A DNA stretch of 64,000 nt, taken from assembly GCA_023251875.1 (NCBI GenBank), contig JAHEXY010000008.1, positions 186,001 through 250,000 of the forward strand, read 5' to 3'. Positions 9,547 through 18,305 of this stretch are shown here, in pieces. Origin of the DNA: Bacteroidota bacterium. Lineage in GTDB: Bacteria; Bacteroidota; Bacteroidia; JAHEXY01. The position numbers were made by a program, and so were the translations under genes. A model generated the notes under the pieces. The model was given only the letters and a program-made list of their open reading frames with translations, was not told the DNA's origin and made no database searches. Positions within the stretch are counted from its first letter, which is position 1, and each line of letters starts with the position of its first letter.

Positions 9547-10128
9547 ATGCTTGGCTTAAAACTTCCTACCGACCCTCGCTGGGTAAACATTGCAGAACAA
9601 AACATTAAAGAAATATTAATTGATCATGCTTTTTGCGAACAAAAGGCTGCTTCAAATGCAATTTCTATAATTGTTCAACATCCTGAATATTCTGATTTGG
9701 TAACCGAAATGGCTGCTCTTGCAAAAGAAGAATTAAGCCATTTTGAAATGGTACATGAAAAAATAAAATCAAGAGGTTGGATATTGGGCAGAGAAAGAAA
9801 GGATGCTTATGTAAATGATTTACTCAAATTTGTAAAAAAAGGAGGATCAAGAATTGAAGCATTGGTAGAAAAATTATTATTTGGAGCATTAATTGAAGCC
9901 CGCAGTTGTGAGCGTTTTAGAATATTATCAGAAAATATACAAGATCAAGAATTAGCTGAATTTTACAGAATGCTTATGGTTAGTGAAGCCAATCATTATA
10001 CCTTATTTTTATCTTTTGCTCGTAAACTAGGAGAAGGAATAGATGTAAATAAACGCTGGCAAGAATTTTTAGATTATGAAGCTAGTGTAATTGCACAATA
10101 TGGAAACAAAGAAACTATTCATGGATAA
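9547..10128 (+). CDS. miaE: tRNA-(ms2io6A)-hydroxylase MiaE
   Basis: This 193-residue ferritin-like diiron enzyme hydroxylates the isopentenyl side chain of 2-methylthio-N6-isopentenyladenosine at position 37 of tRNAs reading U-starting codons. The first iron-ligand helix is IDHAFCEQKAA. EELSHFEMVHEKI supplies a carboxylate and histidine. The second pair lies in LIEARSCERFRIL and VSEANHYTLFLSFAR. The opening LGLKLPTDPRWV is typical of the family, and the length is normal. No membrane segment is present. A large hairpin element separates it from gldG, so cotranscription is uncertain. Confidence 0.93.
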   Translation: MLGLKLPTDPRWVNIAEQNIKEILIDHAFCEQKAASNAISIIVQHPEYSDLVTEMAALAKEELSHFEMVHEKIKSRGWILGRERKDAYVNDLLKFVKKGGSRIEALVEKLLFGALIEARSCERFRILSENIQDQELAEFYRMLMVSEANHYTLFLSFARKLGEGIDVNKRWQEFLDYEASVIAQYGNKETIHG

Positions 10129-10132
10129 ATGT

Positions 10133-10199
10133 TGGCTTCGAGAGCCTCAGCCACCAATATGGGGGTTTAGATACACGGTGGCTGAGGTTCTCGAAGCCA
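10133..10199. repeat. Large hairpin repeat (23-base arms)
   Basis: TGGCTTCGAGAGCCTCAGCCACC at 10133-10155 pairs with 10177-10199, with one mismatch in 23 and a 21-base loop. It is GC-rich compared with its surroundings. It fills nearly all of the gap between miaE and gldG and may reduce readthrough or protect the 3' end of the miaE transcript. The sequence looks like a dispersed palindromic repeat; only this copy is in the window. Confidence 0.75.
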
Positions 10200-10215
10200 C
10201 AACTAACAAAATAAA

Positions 10216-11919
10216 ATGAATAACAAAAAAAAAGATATAAGCTTTTTAATTTTAGCAATCGTTATTATTCTATTGGTAAACATAATTACAGGCTTTACTT
10301 TTAAGCGTTTCGATCTTACTTCTGATAATCGTTACTCTCTTTCTCCTGCCACAAAAAATATTTTAAAAAATCTAGATGACCTTATTTACATAAAAGTGTA
10401 TTTAGAAGGCGATTTTCCGGCAGGTTCCGAAGGTTTTGTAAAATTACACAATGCTGCAAAGGAAATGTTGGATGAATTTCATTATTATGCCAATGGTAAT
10501 TTAGAATATGAATTTGTTGATCCATTTAAAGAGACATCAAATCCCAAGGCACAATATGCCATTATTCGCCAATTACAAGACAAAGGCCTCTATTGTACTA
10601 CCCTTAAAGTAAATACCGATAATGGCGTTTCTCAAAAAAATATTATCCCGGGTGCATTAGTAAACTATAAAGGAAGAGAATTGCCTTTACAAATTTTACA
10701 AACACAAATTGGTACAGATCCCGAAGTGGTGTTGAATAATTCTATTCAGGCATTGGAATACAATTTATCGAGTGTAATTAGAAATTTAACCGTTAACCAA
10801 AAACCTAAAATTACTTTTATTGAAGGGCATGGAGAACTAGCTGAAATTCAAGTGGCAGATATTACAAGCAGTTTGCAAGAATACTATCAAGTTGATCGCG
10901 TAAAAATAGATGGACAGCTACATGCCTTAGAAAAGTACAAAGCCATTATTATTGCCAAACCCGATTCTGCCTTTGATGAAAAAGACAAATTTGTAATAGA
11001 TCAGTTTATCATGAATGGAGGAAAAGTACTTTGGTGCATCGATAACATTGCAGCTAACATGGATAGCTTAAGTACGCATGATGAAACCTATGGTATTCCA
11101 ATGGATTTAAATTTAGATGACCAGCTTTTTAAATACGGGGTGAGAATAAATTCAAACCTACTTTTAGATATATATTCCATAAAAATTCCGATGGTAGTGG
11201 GCACTTCTGGAAATCAACCACAAATTGAAATGTTTCCATGGTTTTTCTTCCCCCTCATTTTTTCTAACTCCAATCATCCAATAGTAAATAATTTGAATGC
11301 TATTCGTACAGAATTTGTAAGCAGCATGGATACCGTGGAATCAAAAGGCATAAAAAAAACGATTCTATTAAAAACTTCAAACTATTGCAGAATTATCAAT
11401 TCGCCTGTGCGTATTAATCTTGAATTGGCTCGCCATGAACCTAAAGAAGGAGATTTTATAGATAAGTATTTACCAATTGCGGTTCTTTTAGAAGGCGAAT
11501 TTCAATCTAATTTTAAAAATAGAGTTCCTGAAACCATTCAAAACAGCAAAGAAATTGGTTTTAAAGAAAAAAGTACAGCTACCAAAATGATTGTTATTGC
11601 AGATGGAGATATACTGAAAAATCAAATTAGAAAAACACAAGGAAAGTTGGAAGCTGAACCACTAGGTTATGATAAGTATACACATGAAACTTATGGAAAC
11701 AAAAATTTTATCTTAAATGCTGTAAATTATTTATTAGACGAATCAGGACTGATTGTTTCTCGGTCAAAAGAATTAAAATTGCGATTGCTTGATGCTACGA
11801 GAGCAAAAGAAGAAAAAATAAAATGGCAAGCTGTCAATACAGCATTGCCAATTTTATTAGTTATAGTATTGGGAATTTCACTTAATTTTTTAAGGAAAAG
11901 AAAATTTTCAAAAATTTAA
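10216..11919 (+). CDS. gldG: Gliding motility ABC transporter subunit GldG
   Basis: This 567-residue protein has an N-terminal membrane segment (about residues 8-29) followed by FKRFDLTSDNRYSLSPATKNILKNL, the GldG signature. A large extracytoplasmic region follows, including KPKITFIEGHGELAEIQ, the ABC-type gliding substrate-binding fold. A second membrane helix (about 541-560) precedes a basic tail. GldA, GldF and GldG are thought to form an ABC transporter needed for gliding in flavobacteria; its cargo is unknown. gldA is present 42 kb away at 53714, but gldF is not in the window, so the usual gldF-gldG pairing is not seen. It ends two bases before the convergent C10 peptidase gene. Confidence 0.92.
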   Translation: MNNKKKDISFLILAIVIILLVNIITGFTFKRFDLTSDNRYSLSPATKNILKNLDDLIYIKVYLEGDFPAGSEGFVKLHNAAKEMLDEFHYYANGNLEYEFVDPFKETSNPKAQYAIIRQLQDKGLYCTTLKVNTDNGVSQKNIIPGALVNYKGRELPLQILQTQIGTDPEVVLNNSIQALEYNLSSVIRNLTVNQKPKITFIEGHGELAEIQVADITSSLQEYYQVDRVKIDGQLHALEKYKAIIIAKPDSAFDEKDKFVIDQFIMNGGKVLWCIDNIAANMDSLSTHDETYGIPMDLNLDDQLFKYGVRINSNLLLDIYSIKIPMVVGTSGNQPQIEMFPWFFFPLIFSNSNHPIVNNLNAIRTEFVSSMDTVESKGIKKTILLKTSNYCRIINSPVRINLELARHEPKEGDFIDKYLPIAVLLEGEFQSNFKNRVPETIQNSKEIGFKEKSTATKMIVIADGDILKNQIRKTQGKLEAEPLGYDKYTHETYGNKNFILNAVNYLLDESGLIVSRSKELKLRLLDATRAKEEKIKWQAVNTALPILLVIVLGISLNFLRKRKFSKI

Positions 11920-11921
11920 AT

Positions 11922-14240
11922 TTACTCCACATTTATTTTCCTTACCCAAGTATTTTTTTCATCGCTTAGTTTTAAGAAATACATGCCATGAGATAAATCG
12001 CCAACTGAAATGCCCTCCTTAAAACCATTATTTGTTGCTTTAATCTCTCCATTCTTTACTTGCTTACCGGATACATCTGCAATAACATAATGTACTTTAC
12101 CATTATATTGAAAGCCTTCAATTGTAATTGATGTACTTGCCGGATTGGGATATACTTCTATATTTTCTAATTCATTTATATCTGAAATACTACTTACTGT
12201 ACTTGAGGTAATATTAATATCATCTAGGTAAATCCACTCTCCCCAATCAGATCTGTTTTCAAAAGCAAACATAACATTTGATTGTCCGGCTAATGAATTA
12301 AGGCTAATATTTTCTAATCGCCATTGCGATGATGAAGGCTCCCAACAACCGGATGTAGAGGTTAACTTATAAGCTGGAGCTGTAGCAAGTGTTGAACCAC
12401 CTTTAGAATACAATTGACTCCAAGTTGATCCACAATCTATAGAATAATAAACCAACAATGTATCGTTATATAGTACACTTTGATATGAACATGGGGCATA
12501 TGCAACATCAAAATCCATAGCAGCAGTTGTTGCTGAAGAAAAATCATAAGTAGTTGTATAAAGTCGATCAAGCGTTCCTGTCATATCACTACTTCCATTT
12601 CCATCGCAATTATTAAAGCCTACACATTGTGTTCCATTATGTGAAATACTTGTATTAATTTGCCATTCTGCATCTCCATCAGGATTATAAATATCCCAAC
12701 CTGTTGGAAGGCTGGTAATACTTTCAAAATCTGCAGTTGCGGGTAGTGTAGCCCCAACACTATTTACATAAAATGAATACGTAGTTAAATCATTTGCAGA
12801 ATTTCCATCAGTAGATCCGTTAGGATTACTGCTGTAACAAGTTAAGGTATGAGAACCGGATGTTGTAGTAACTGAATTAAGAGTAACACTAGTTGATTGA
12901 TTACTTGCTAATGATCCCGTCCAACTTTGGTTTTTTGTAGTACCATTATCAATAGTGTAATTAATTTTACAAGATGTTAAAGTAGATGTTCCATAATTTG
13001 TTAAGGTAATTTCAGGGCTAAAAGTAGTATTACAATTTAATCCGGTTGGAGATAAAACAGATTGTATACCTGCATCAATTGCAACAGCAATTTTTGGCTG
13101 AATACCAATTAATGCTTCTTGATAATCAGAAAAATTATAAGTGCCTGGGCTTAGTGAATTAATAGAAAAATAACCATTATCATATCCTCCCCATCCCCAA
13201 TTCATGTGAAAATTACTGCTAGCATCATATCCATCGCAAACCCAAGTATGCCCCCCATTATTGGGATCATCACCCACATATTGTATTGGGCGACTATTGT
13301 CCAATTCATTTTTTAATAAAGTGGTCCAAGCATTATCAGAATAATTTTGCCTAACCAAACCTTGTATTGTTGCAGGATCATAACCAAAATAAGTAACATA
13401 AGAAGTTTGCGCACAAACTGTATCATCTGCAGTTATCACCCATGAACCACTACCATCAGGACTATAATCCATTTCAACACTTACTCCACAATGATACATA
13501 AGCGCAGCTACATAGGTATTGCTAGTGCTAACATTATTTGGCATACTCGACCAACTGTAGGTAGCAGCTCCATAATTTGCCGAAAGCGTTCCATAATTTT
13601 TTGTAAAACCTTGTGAAGTACAATCGCAATATGAACTTGAACCAGTACCCATAGTTGGAAAGCTCCAAAATTTCATGATTTGAGCCATAGCTGTAGCTGT
13701 ACATCCCGTAAGTGATCCTCCGGGGCATTGATCATTATAGTATGGAGATTGATCCCAAGTTGTTTTTAAAAGAGGAGAAACACTTGCTGTTGTATTATTT
13801 GAAGAAGTTTTTCCTTTTTGTTTAGTTGCATATAAATTCCATTCATTAGCAATTTCTTCGGTAGCAATAATTTTTTCAGAACGAATAAAATTTATTTCAT
13901 CAACTCTTTTGCTTAACCACTTTTGAATGGCAGCAGCAGATTCCGATCCCTGTGGTAAAACAAATTTCCCTTCAGTTGAATAGCCTATAATAGGATAAGC
14001 GGCATCATCTCCTGAAACAATTACAAAGCCATCATTCGAATTGATGTTAAATACAAAATAAGCAGGATCATCAATATTTTTTGTTTCTGAATAAAAAAGA
14101 GAAATGCCTGAAATAGTTTTAGAAGCTTGTTGTAGATAAAAATTTTCAGCTATTGTTTGAGCTGTTGTTTGAGAAACAGGATTTGCTTTTACACTTGCCA
14201 ATAAAGCAAACATAAACATAAGGGAATACATTTTTTTCAT
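11922..14240 (-). CDS. Secreted C10 (streptopain-type) cysteine protease with T9SS sorting domain
   Basis: This 772-residue protein has a signal peptide (to about residue 19). A Spi-type propeptide follows (about 20-130, AENFYLQQASK...FVIVSGDDAAYPIIGYS), then a family C10 catalytic domain. The domain opens with LLKTTWDQSPYYNDQCPGG and has nucleophile Cys180 in TGCTATAMAQIMKFW and catalytic His331 in GGHTWVCDGYD, followed by FHMNWGWGGYDNGYF. A beta-sandwich region of about 300 residues leads to a type A sorting domain (IEVYPNPASTSITIEG to the end). The family includes streptopain and interpain; the propeptide inhibits until cleaved. A secreted, self-activating protease is a confident inference. 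Confidence 0.94.
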   Translation of the reverse strand: MKKMYSLMFMFALLASVKANPVSQTTAQTIAENFYLQQASKTISGISLFYSETKNIDDPAYFVFNINSNDGFVIVSGDDAAYPIIGYSTEGKFVLPQGSESAAAIQKWLSKRVDEINFIRSEKIIATEEIANEWNLYATKQKGKTSSNNTTASVSPLLKTTWDQSPYYNDQCPGGSLTGCTATAMAQIMKFWSFPTMGTGSSSYCDCTSQGFTKNYGTLSANYGAATYSWSSMPNNVSTSNTYVAALMYHCGVSVEMDYSPDGSGSWVITADDTVCAQTSYVTYFGYDPATIQGLVRQNYSDNAWTTLLKNELDNSRPIQYVGDDPNNGGHTWVCDGYDASSNFHMNWGWGGYDNGYFSINSLSPGTYNFSDYQEALIGIQPKIAVAIDAGIQSVLSPTGLNCNTTFSPEITLTNYGTSTLTSCKINYTIDNGTTKNQSWTGSLASNQSTSVTLNSVTTTSGSHTLTCYSSNPNGSTDGNSANDLTTYSFYVNSVGATLPATADFESITSLPTGWDIYNPDGDAEWQINTSISHNGTQCVGFNNCDGNGSSDMTGTLDRLYTTTYDFSSATTAAMDFDVAYAPCSYQSVLYNDTLLVYYSIDCGSTWSQLYSKGGSTLATAPAYKLTSTSGCWEPSSSQWRLENISLNSLAGQSNVMFAFENRSDWGEWIYLDDINITSSTVSSISDINELENIEVYPNPASTSITIEGFQYNGKVHYVIADVSGKQVKNGEIKATNNGFKEGISVGDLSHGMYFLKLSDEKNTWVRKINVE

Positions 14241-14310
14241 TAGGATTTTTTATAAGAGATTTTTTTTAAGGAAAATCAATTTATAAAATTTTGCTCAAGA
14301 AGGAAAGCAA

Positions 14311-15498
14311 TTAGGCAAGTTTTTCAATTGCATCTATAATAATATGACAAGCTTGTGCAATTTCATCTTTAGTAATAATTAATGGAGGAGCAATACGAAT
14401 ACAATTTGAAGCAAATAAAAACCAATCAGAAATAAGTCCGTTTTCAATACATTGATCAATCACAATTTTTACTTGATCAAAATTATTTAATTCTATTGCA
14501 AGTAATAATCCTTTACCTCTAACTTCTTTTATTTTGGGATGCTTTAATAAGGATAAAAACAAGTTTGATTTTTCTTCAACTTCTGAAATGTATTTTTCTT
14601 CTAAGAGCACTTGTAATGTTGCAAGACTTGCCGAACAGCTTACCGGATGTCCGCCAAATGTAGTGATGTGGCCTAATACAGGATGATGCGATAAATCACC
14701 CATCATTTCTTTTGATGCAATAAACGCACCAAGTGGAAGTCCTCCTCCAAAACCTTTTGCCAATACTAAAATATCCGGCACAACATCATAATGTTCAAAG
14801 GCAAATAATTTTCCTGTGCGGCCATAGCCGGTTTGTATTTCGTCAAAAATAAGTAAGGCTCCTACGCGATTGCATTGTTCGCGCAAGCGTTTTAAATAAT
14901 TTTTTTCGGGAACTCTTATACCTGCTTCTCCTTGTATGGGTTCTACTATTACACAAGCTGTTTTAGGAGTAATTTGATTGAGTTGATCTTGATTATTGAA
15001 ATCAATCCAGGTAACATCTGAAAGCAATGGGCCATAGGCTTCTTTGTATACATCACTTCCCATTACGCTCATAGCACCAAAGGTGCAACCATGATATGCA
15101 TTGCGGCAAGAGATCATTTCTTTTTTACCGGAATGCCTACGGGCTAATTTTAATGCACCTTCAACGGCTTCGCTTCCGGAATTCACAAAAAAAACTGAAT
15201 TTAAATTTTGCGGTAATTGATCCGTTAGCAACTTTGCCAATTTTACTTGTGGGCTTTGAATAAACTCTCCATACACCATTAAATGCATGTATTGATCCAA
15301 TTGATGTTTGATTGCATCAATTACTTTTGGATAGCCGTGCCCAAGATTACTAACAGAAATTCCTGAAATAAGGTCTATGTATTTTTTTCCAGCAGTATCA
15401 TAAAGATAAACCCCTTTGGCTTTCTCTATTTCGAGAGCCAAAGGGGCTTTGGATGTTTGTGCTATGTGTTGGAAGAAGAGTTGGCGTTGCGTTAGCAT
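14311..15498 (-). CDS. Class III PLP-dependent aminotransferase (ArgD-like)
   Basis: This 395-residue protein is a fold-type I, class III aminotransferase, cytoplasmic. Motifs are NSGSEAVEGALKLAR (phosphate grip), LIFDEIQTGYGRTGKLFAFEH (the D-E-x-Q that contacts the pyridine ring) and ILVLAKGFGGGLPLGAF, whose Lys binds PLP. The family covers acetylornithine, ornithine, 4-aminobutyrate and lysine aminotransferases; sequence alone does not fix the substrate, and no arginine-pathway genes are adjacent. The HEPN/MNT pair lies just upstream on the same strand, 27 bases away. Confidence 0.9.
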   Translation of the reverse strand: MLTQRQLFFQHIAQTSKAPLALEIEKAKGVYLYDTAGKKYIDLISGISVSNLGHGYPKVIDAIKHQLDQYMHLMVYGEFIQSPQVKLAKLLTDQLPQNLNSVFFVNSGSEAVEGALKLARRHSGKKEMISCRNAYHGCTFGAMSVMGSDVYKEAYGPLLSDVTWIDFNNQDQLNQITPKTACVIVEPIQGEAGIRVPEKNYLKRLREQCNRVGALLIFDEIQTGYGRTGKLFAFEHYDVVPDILVLAKGFGGGLPLGAFIASKEMMGDLSHHPVLGHITTFGGHPVSCSASLATLQVLLEEKYISEVEEKSNLFLSLLKHPKIKEVRGKGLLLAIELNNFDQVKIVIDQCIENGLISDWFLFASNCIRIAPPLIITKDEIAQACHIIIDAIEKLA

Positions 15499-15525
15499 TA
15501 TTACATTATCAGTAAAAAATAAAAA

Positions 15526-15921
15526 TTACATTTCTAGTAAAAGCGCCTCTACTTTTGTTATTAATTTGTTCGCAGAAACAGTTAAATCCATTACATCTTC
15601 TTTAGTAAATTCAATGTAATCATCATAATCTCCAGTTTGTCTCATATCATAAATGTCAGTAAAAAATTTACCCAATTCATTTTCAACAATGCCAGACTTA
15701 ACAAAATGTAATCCGAACATTTGTCTCACTCCTGAATGAGTTTGAGTTTGAATTTCTTTATCAATTAGTAGTGCGGTTACTGCATAAAAACATGAATAAT
15801 AAAGTCTGTTTACAGCAGTATTCCAAAATTTATTTTCGATGTGGAACTCAACTTCACCAAAAGTCGTTCTTGCTTTTGCAATTCTATATTTTACTAATTC
15901 TTGACGTTCTTGGTAACTCAT
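15526..15921 (-). CDS. HEPN domain protein, putative toxin of a HEPN/MNT pair
   Basis: This 131-residue all-helical HEPN protein has NKFWNTAVNRLYYSCFYAVTALL as its core helices and ends with MRQTGDYDDYIEFTKEDVMDLT. It overlaps the MNT nucleotidyltransferase gene by four bases (ATGA), the classic arrangement of HEPN/MNT toxin-antitoxin systems. In those systems the HEPN protein is an RNase, or is silenced by adenylylation by its MNT partner. The R-x4-6-H RNase motif is not evident here; instead there is an R-x3-DY motif, typical of another HEPN branch, so RNase activity is doubtful. Function as a toxin is inferred from context. Confidence 0.85.
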   Translation of the reverse strand: MSYQERQELVKYRIAKARTTFGEVEFHIENKFWNTAVNRLYYSCFYAVTALLIDKEIQTQTHSGVRQMFGLHFVKSGIVENELGKFFTDIYDMRQTGDYDDYIEFTKEDVMDLTVSANKLITKVEALLLEM

Positions 15922-16235
15922 AATACTTTACCTTCTCTAATAACATTTTCATAAAAGGGAGTAATTCTATGTTTGGTTTCCCAATCCTTTTTAGAAAAAA
16001 CCAATGGGCTAATTATGGTGCCGGTTTCAAACTCGATATCATATAAAGGATATTTTATTTTTTTTTCGTCAACCCTAGAAATCGTATCCTTATCAAGAAG
16101 GACTAATAAATCTACATCGGAATTATCATTAAAATCACCTCTTGCGTACGATCCATATAAAATTAATATTGCATTTGGATCAGTTGAGCTAACGGATGTT
16201 TTAATTAATTTTAATATGTAGTTTTTATCTTTCAT
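15918..16235 (-). CDS. MNT-type minimal nucleotidyltransferase, putative antitoxin
   Basis: This protein of about 105 residues belongs to the minimal nucleotidyltransferase family. It shows the pattern GSYARGDFNDNSDVDLLVLL, where GS is followed by the two catalytic aspartates of SDVDLL; a third acidic residue lies in YDIEFETG. In HepT/MntA-like systems this enzyme adds AMP to the HEPN partner and neutralises it. The start is placed at ATG 16235 (MKDKNYILKL), giving the usual family length; an ATG at 16250 would add five residues. It is first of the two-gene operon, and a CCCCTCTC palindrome lies just upstream. Confidence 0.88.
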   Translation of the reverse strand: MKDKNYILKLIKTSVSSTDPNAILILYGSYARGDFNDNSDVDLLVLLDKDTISRVDEKKIKYPLYDIEFETGTIISPLVFSKKDWETKHRITPFYENVIREGKVL

Positions 16236-16254
16236 ATAAAATACTTTCATTTTT

Positions 16255-16288
16255 CCCCTCTCTTATGGAGAGGGGCTAGGGGTGAGGT
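16255..16288. repeat. Dispersed CCTC/GAGG palindromic unit (copy 1)
   Basis: CCCCTCTC at 16255-16262 pairs with GAGAGGGG at 16268-16275, followed by CTAGGGGTGAGG. Similar units occur near 26.8, 32.5, 38.4, 39.0, 39.1 and 56.1 kb. This one sits between the acyl-CoA dehydrogenase stop and the HEPN/MNT operon start. Confidence 0.6.
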
Positions 16289-16289
16289 C

Positions 16290-17471
16290 TTACGCTTTTG
16301 CTCCAGCCAATTTGTTTTCATGTTTAACATCATCCAATACAAGCTTGCTAATAATTTCATACATAATTTGAGTGGTTCCTCCACCAATGGTTAATAATCT
16401 GGCATCTCTCCAAGCACGAGCTACACCATAATCTTCAACATAGCCATTGCCACCATGTAGTTGTAATGCTTGGTTAATAACCCATTGACTTTCTTCAGTA
16501 GTAAATGCTTTTGCCATTGAAATAATGCCTTCTGCTTTATTTCCTTTTTCTAAAAATTCAGCCACCGCACGGTATGAAATAGAACGACAAGCTTCTACTT
16601 TAACAGCCATTTGTGCAAGAATATGACGTAAGGATTGAAAATTTACAATTGCTTTTCCAAATGCTTTGCGTTCTTTGGTATATTGTTTTGCTTTTTCCAA
16701 GGCCCATTCGGCCATTGCTGTTGCAGATACGGCAGCCAACAAACGTTCTTCTTGAAAATTATTCATTTGATAATAAAATCCATGGCCCGGCTTACCCAGC
16801 ACATTAGCTTTTGAAATTTTACAATTTTCGAAAAACAGTTGAGCAGTATCAGATGAATGCATTCCTAATTTATTATGAATGGCAAGCGTAGAAAATCCCG
16901 GTGTATTAGCATCAACAATAAATAAAGTAAAATGAGATGCTTCTCCTGTACGTGCTAATACAACTACAAAATCAGCAATGGTTCCATTGGTAATAAAAGT
17001 TTTTGATCCATTTAATTCCCAATAGTCGCCCATATCTTTAGCTGTAGTAAGCATACCAAAAACATCAGAGCCTCCATTAGATTCTGTAATACCTAAAGCA
17101 GTTATTTTTTCTCCTTTGAGTGCAGGTGTTAAATAGTTGCGTTTTTGTTCATCATTACCAATAGCTTTAATTAAAGGCAATGGTAAATGTGTATGTGCAT
17201 AAATAGACATTGATAAACCTGCTATATTTGCTTTGGCCATTTCTTCCGTTACAACAACTGCAGCCCAAAAATCCATACCGCTACCGCCTACATTTTCAGG
17301 AAAGCTAGAACCAATATAGCCTTGCTGTCCCATTTTACGAAAAACATCTTTGCTGCAATGGTGATCTTTTTCCCATTTTTCTACATTGGGAGTAATTTCT
17401 GTTTCTACAAATTTTCTTACTGATTGACGAAGCAATTTATGCTCCTCATTAAATGGATTGGTTGTTATCAT
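16290..17471 (-). CDS. Acyl-CoA dehydrogenase
   Basis: This 393-residue FAD flavoenzyme would carry out the first step of fatty-acid or branched-chain acyl-CoA beta-oxidation, transferring electrons to ETF. The N-terminal helical domain opens with FNEEHKLLRQSVRKFVETEI. The flavin-contact segment is ALGITESNGGSDVFGMLTTA. The C-terminal domain has QALQLHGGNGYVEDYGVARAWRDARLLTIGGGTTQIMYEII, including the usual catalytic-Glu region near the end. The length is typical. Substrate chain length cannot be read. It is probably a single gene; the HEPN/MNT pair follows after a palindromic repeat. Confidence 0.94.
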   Translation of the reverse strand: MITTNPFNEEHKLLRQSVRKFVETEITPNVEKWEKDHHCSKDVFRKMGQQGYIGSSFPENVGGSGMDFWAAVVVTEEMAKANIAGLSMSIYAHTHLPLPLIKAIGNDEQKRNYLTPALKGEKITALGITESNGGSDVFGMLTTAKDMGDYWELNGSKTFITNGTIADFVVVLARTGEASHFTLFIVDANTPGFSTLAIHNKLGMHSSDTAQLFFENCKISKANVLGKPGHGFYYQMNNFQEERLLAAVSATAMAEWALEKAKQYTKERKAFGKAIVNFQSLRHILAQMAVKVEACRSISYRAVAEFLEKGNKAEGIISMAKAFTTEESQWVINQALQLHGGNGYVEDYGVARAWRDARLLTIGGGTTQIMYEIISKLVLDDVKHENKLAGAKA

Positions 17472-17628
17472 ATTTTTAGTTTTAAAAAATTTAAACCACG
17501 AAACCTAAAAGTACCAAATTTTCTTTAAAACTACTCACTGAAATTTAGCTTTCATTCCTCTATTAAGATTTATTCAAGCATTACGAGAAACGATTTAAAT
17601 TTTATTTCGTAATTATTTTTAGAATTTC

Positions 17629-17643
17629 TGGCACGATCGTTGT
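17629..17643 (+). promoter_or_regulatory. Sigma-54-like promoter
   Basis: TGGCACGATCGTTGT matches the -24/-12 pattern TGGCACG-N4-TTGC except for the final C to T; the GG and G(T) are separated by the required ten bases. It lies about 50 bases upstream of the lipoprotein start at 17694. Whether this organism has RpoN is not visible. Confidence 0.45.
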
Positions 17644-17693
17644 TTAGTCGGCAGCAACAAACTCAAATTATTAATTCTAAAATTATTTTTACT

Positions 17694-18209
17694 ATGAAAA
17701 AAACAGCTCCCCTATTAACACTTATTTGTTTATCTCTTATTCTGCTATCTATCTATTCTTGTAAAAAAGATAGTGATACAACTAACAATACCAATACCAA
17801 TACTACAACTGATACCGACCCTAATTTGCATGGCAAAATATTATCAAGCGCATGGGTTTATAATTCAGGAACTGCAAGTAATGATTATTCTGATTCAACG
17901 CATATGTATTTGACTCTTTATGCCGATACATTTGCTGATCCTTGTAACTCTTCAAATAACATTTACAATTCTGCTTATTTTTCTATACTAAAAAAAGTTG
18001 GAACATATTCAATTGGAGGCTCATTCGACAGCGATATTTGGATGGTGATATTTACTGACCCCAATTGGAGTTCATTTGTAGATATTAGTAGTGGAACAGT
18101 AAAAATTACTTCCATAGATTCCAGTTCAATTTCAGGATATATTGATGTAACTTTTGATGCAAATAATTATATAAAAGGAAACTTTACTGTAAATGCTTGT
18201 TTCCAGTAG
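17694..18209 (+). CDS. Small exported lipoprotein of unknown function
   Basis: This 171-residue protein begins MKKTAPLLTLICLSL and has a lipobox ending IYSC23, followed by KKDSD and an Asn/Thr/Asp-rich linker. The mature part looks beta-rich, with NLHGKILSSAWVYNSG and KVGTYSIGGSFDSDIWMVIFTDPNW. The start was set at the ATG at 17694 because the longer frame would need a TTG and place the signal peptide internally. I do not recognise the family. A sigma-54-like site lies upstream, which could make it conditionally expressed. It is followed 96 bases on by another exported protein gene on the same strand. Confidence 0.75.
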   Translation: MKKTAPLLTLICLSLILLSIYSCKKDSDTTNNTNTNTTTDTDPNLHGKILSSAWVYNSGTASNDYSDSTHMYLTLYADTFADPCNSSNNIYNSAYFSILKKVGTYSIGGSFDSDIWMVIFTDPNWSSFVDISSGTVKITSIDSSSISGYIDVTFDANNYIKGNFTVNACFQ

Positions 18210-18305
18210 CAATATTATTACCTTTGCGCTCGATTTGTTTTACCCTTCCCCTGAATGTTTAATTTTTTACTTCTTTCATTAGTAATTTTATTTAATTCTT
18301 TTTCT

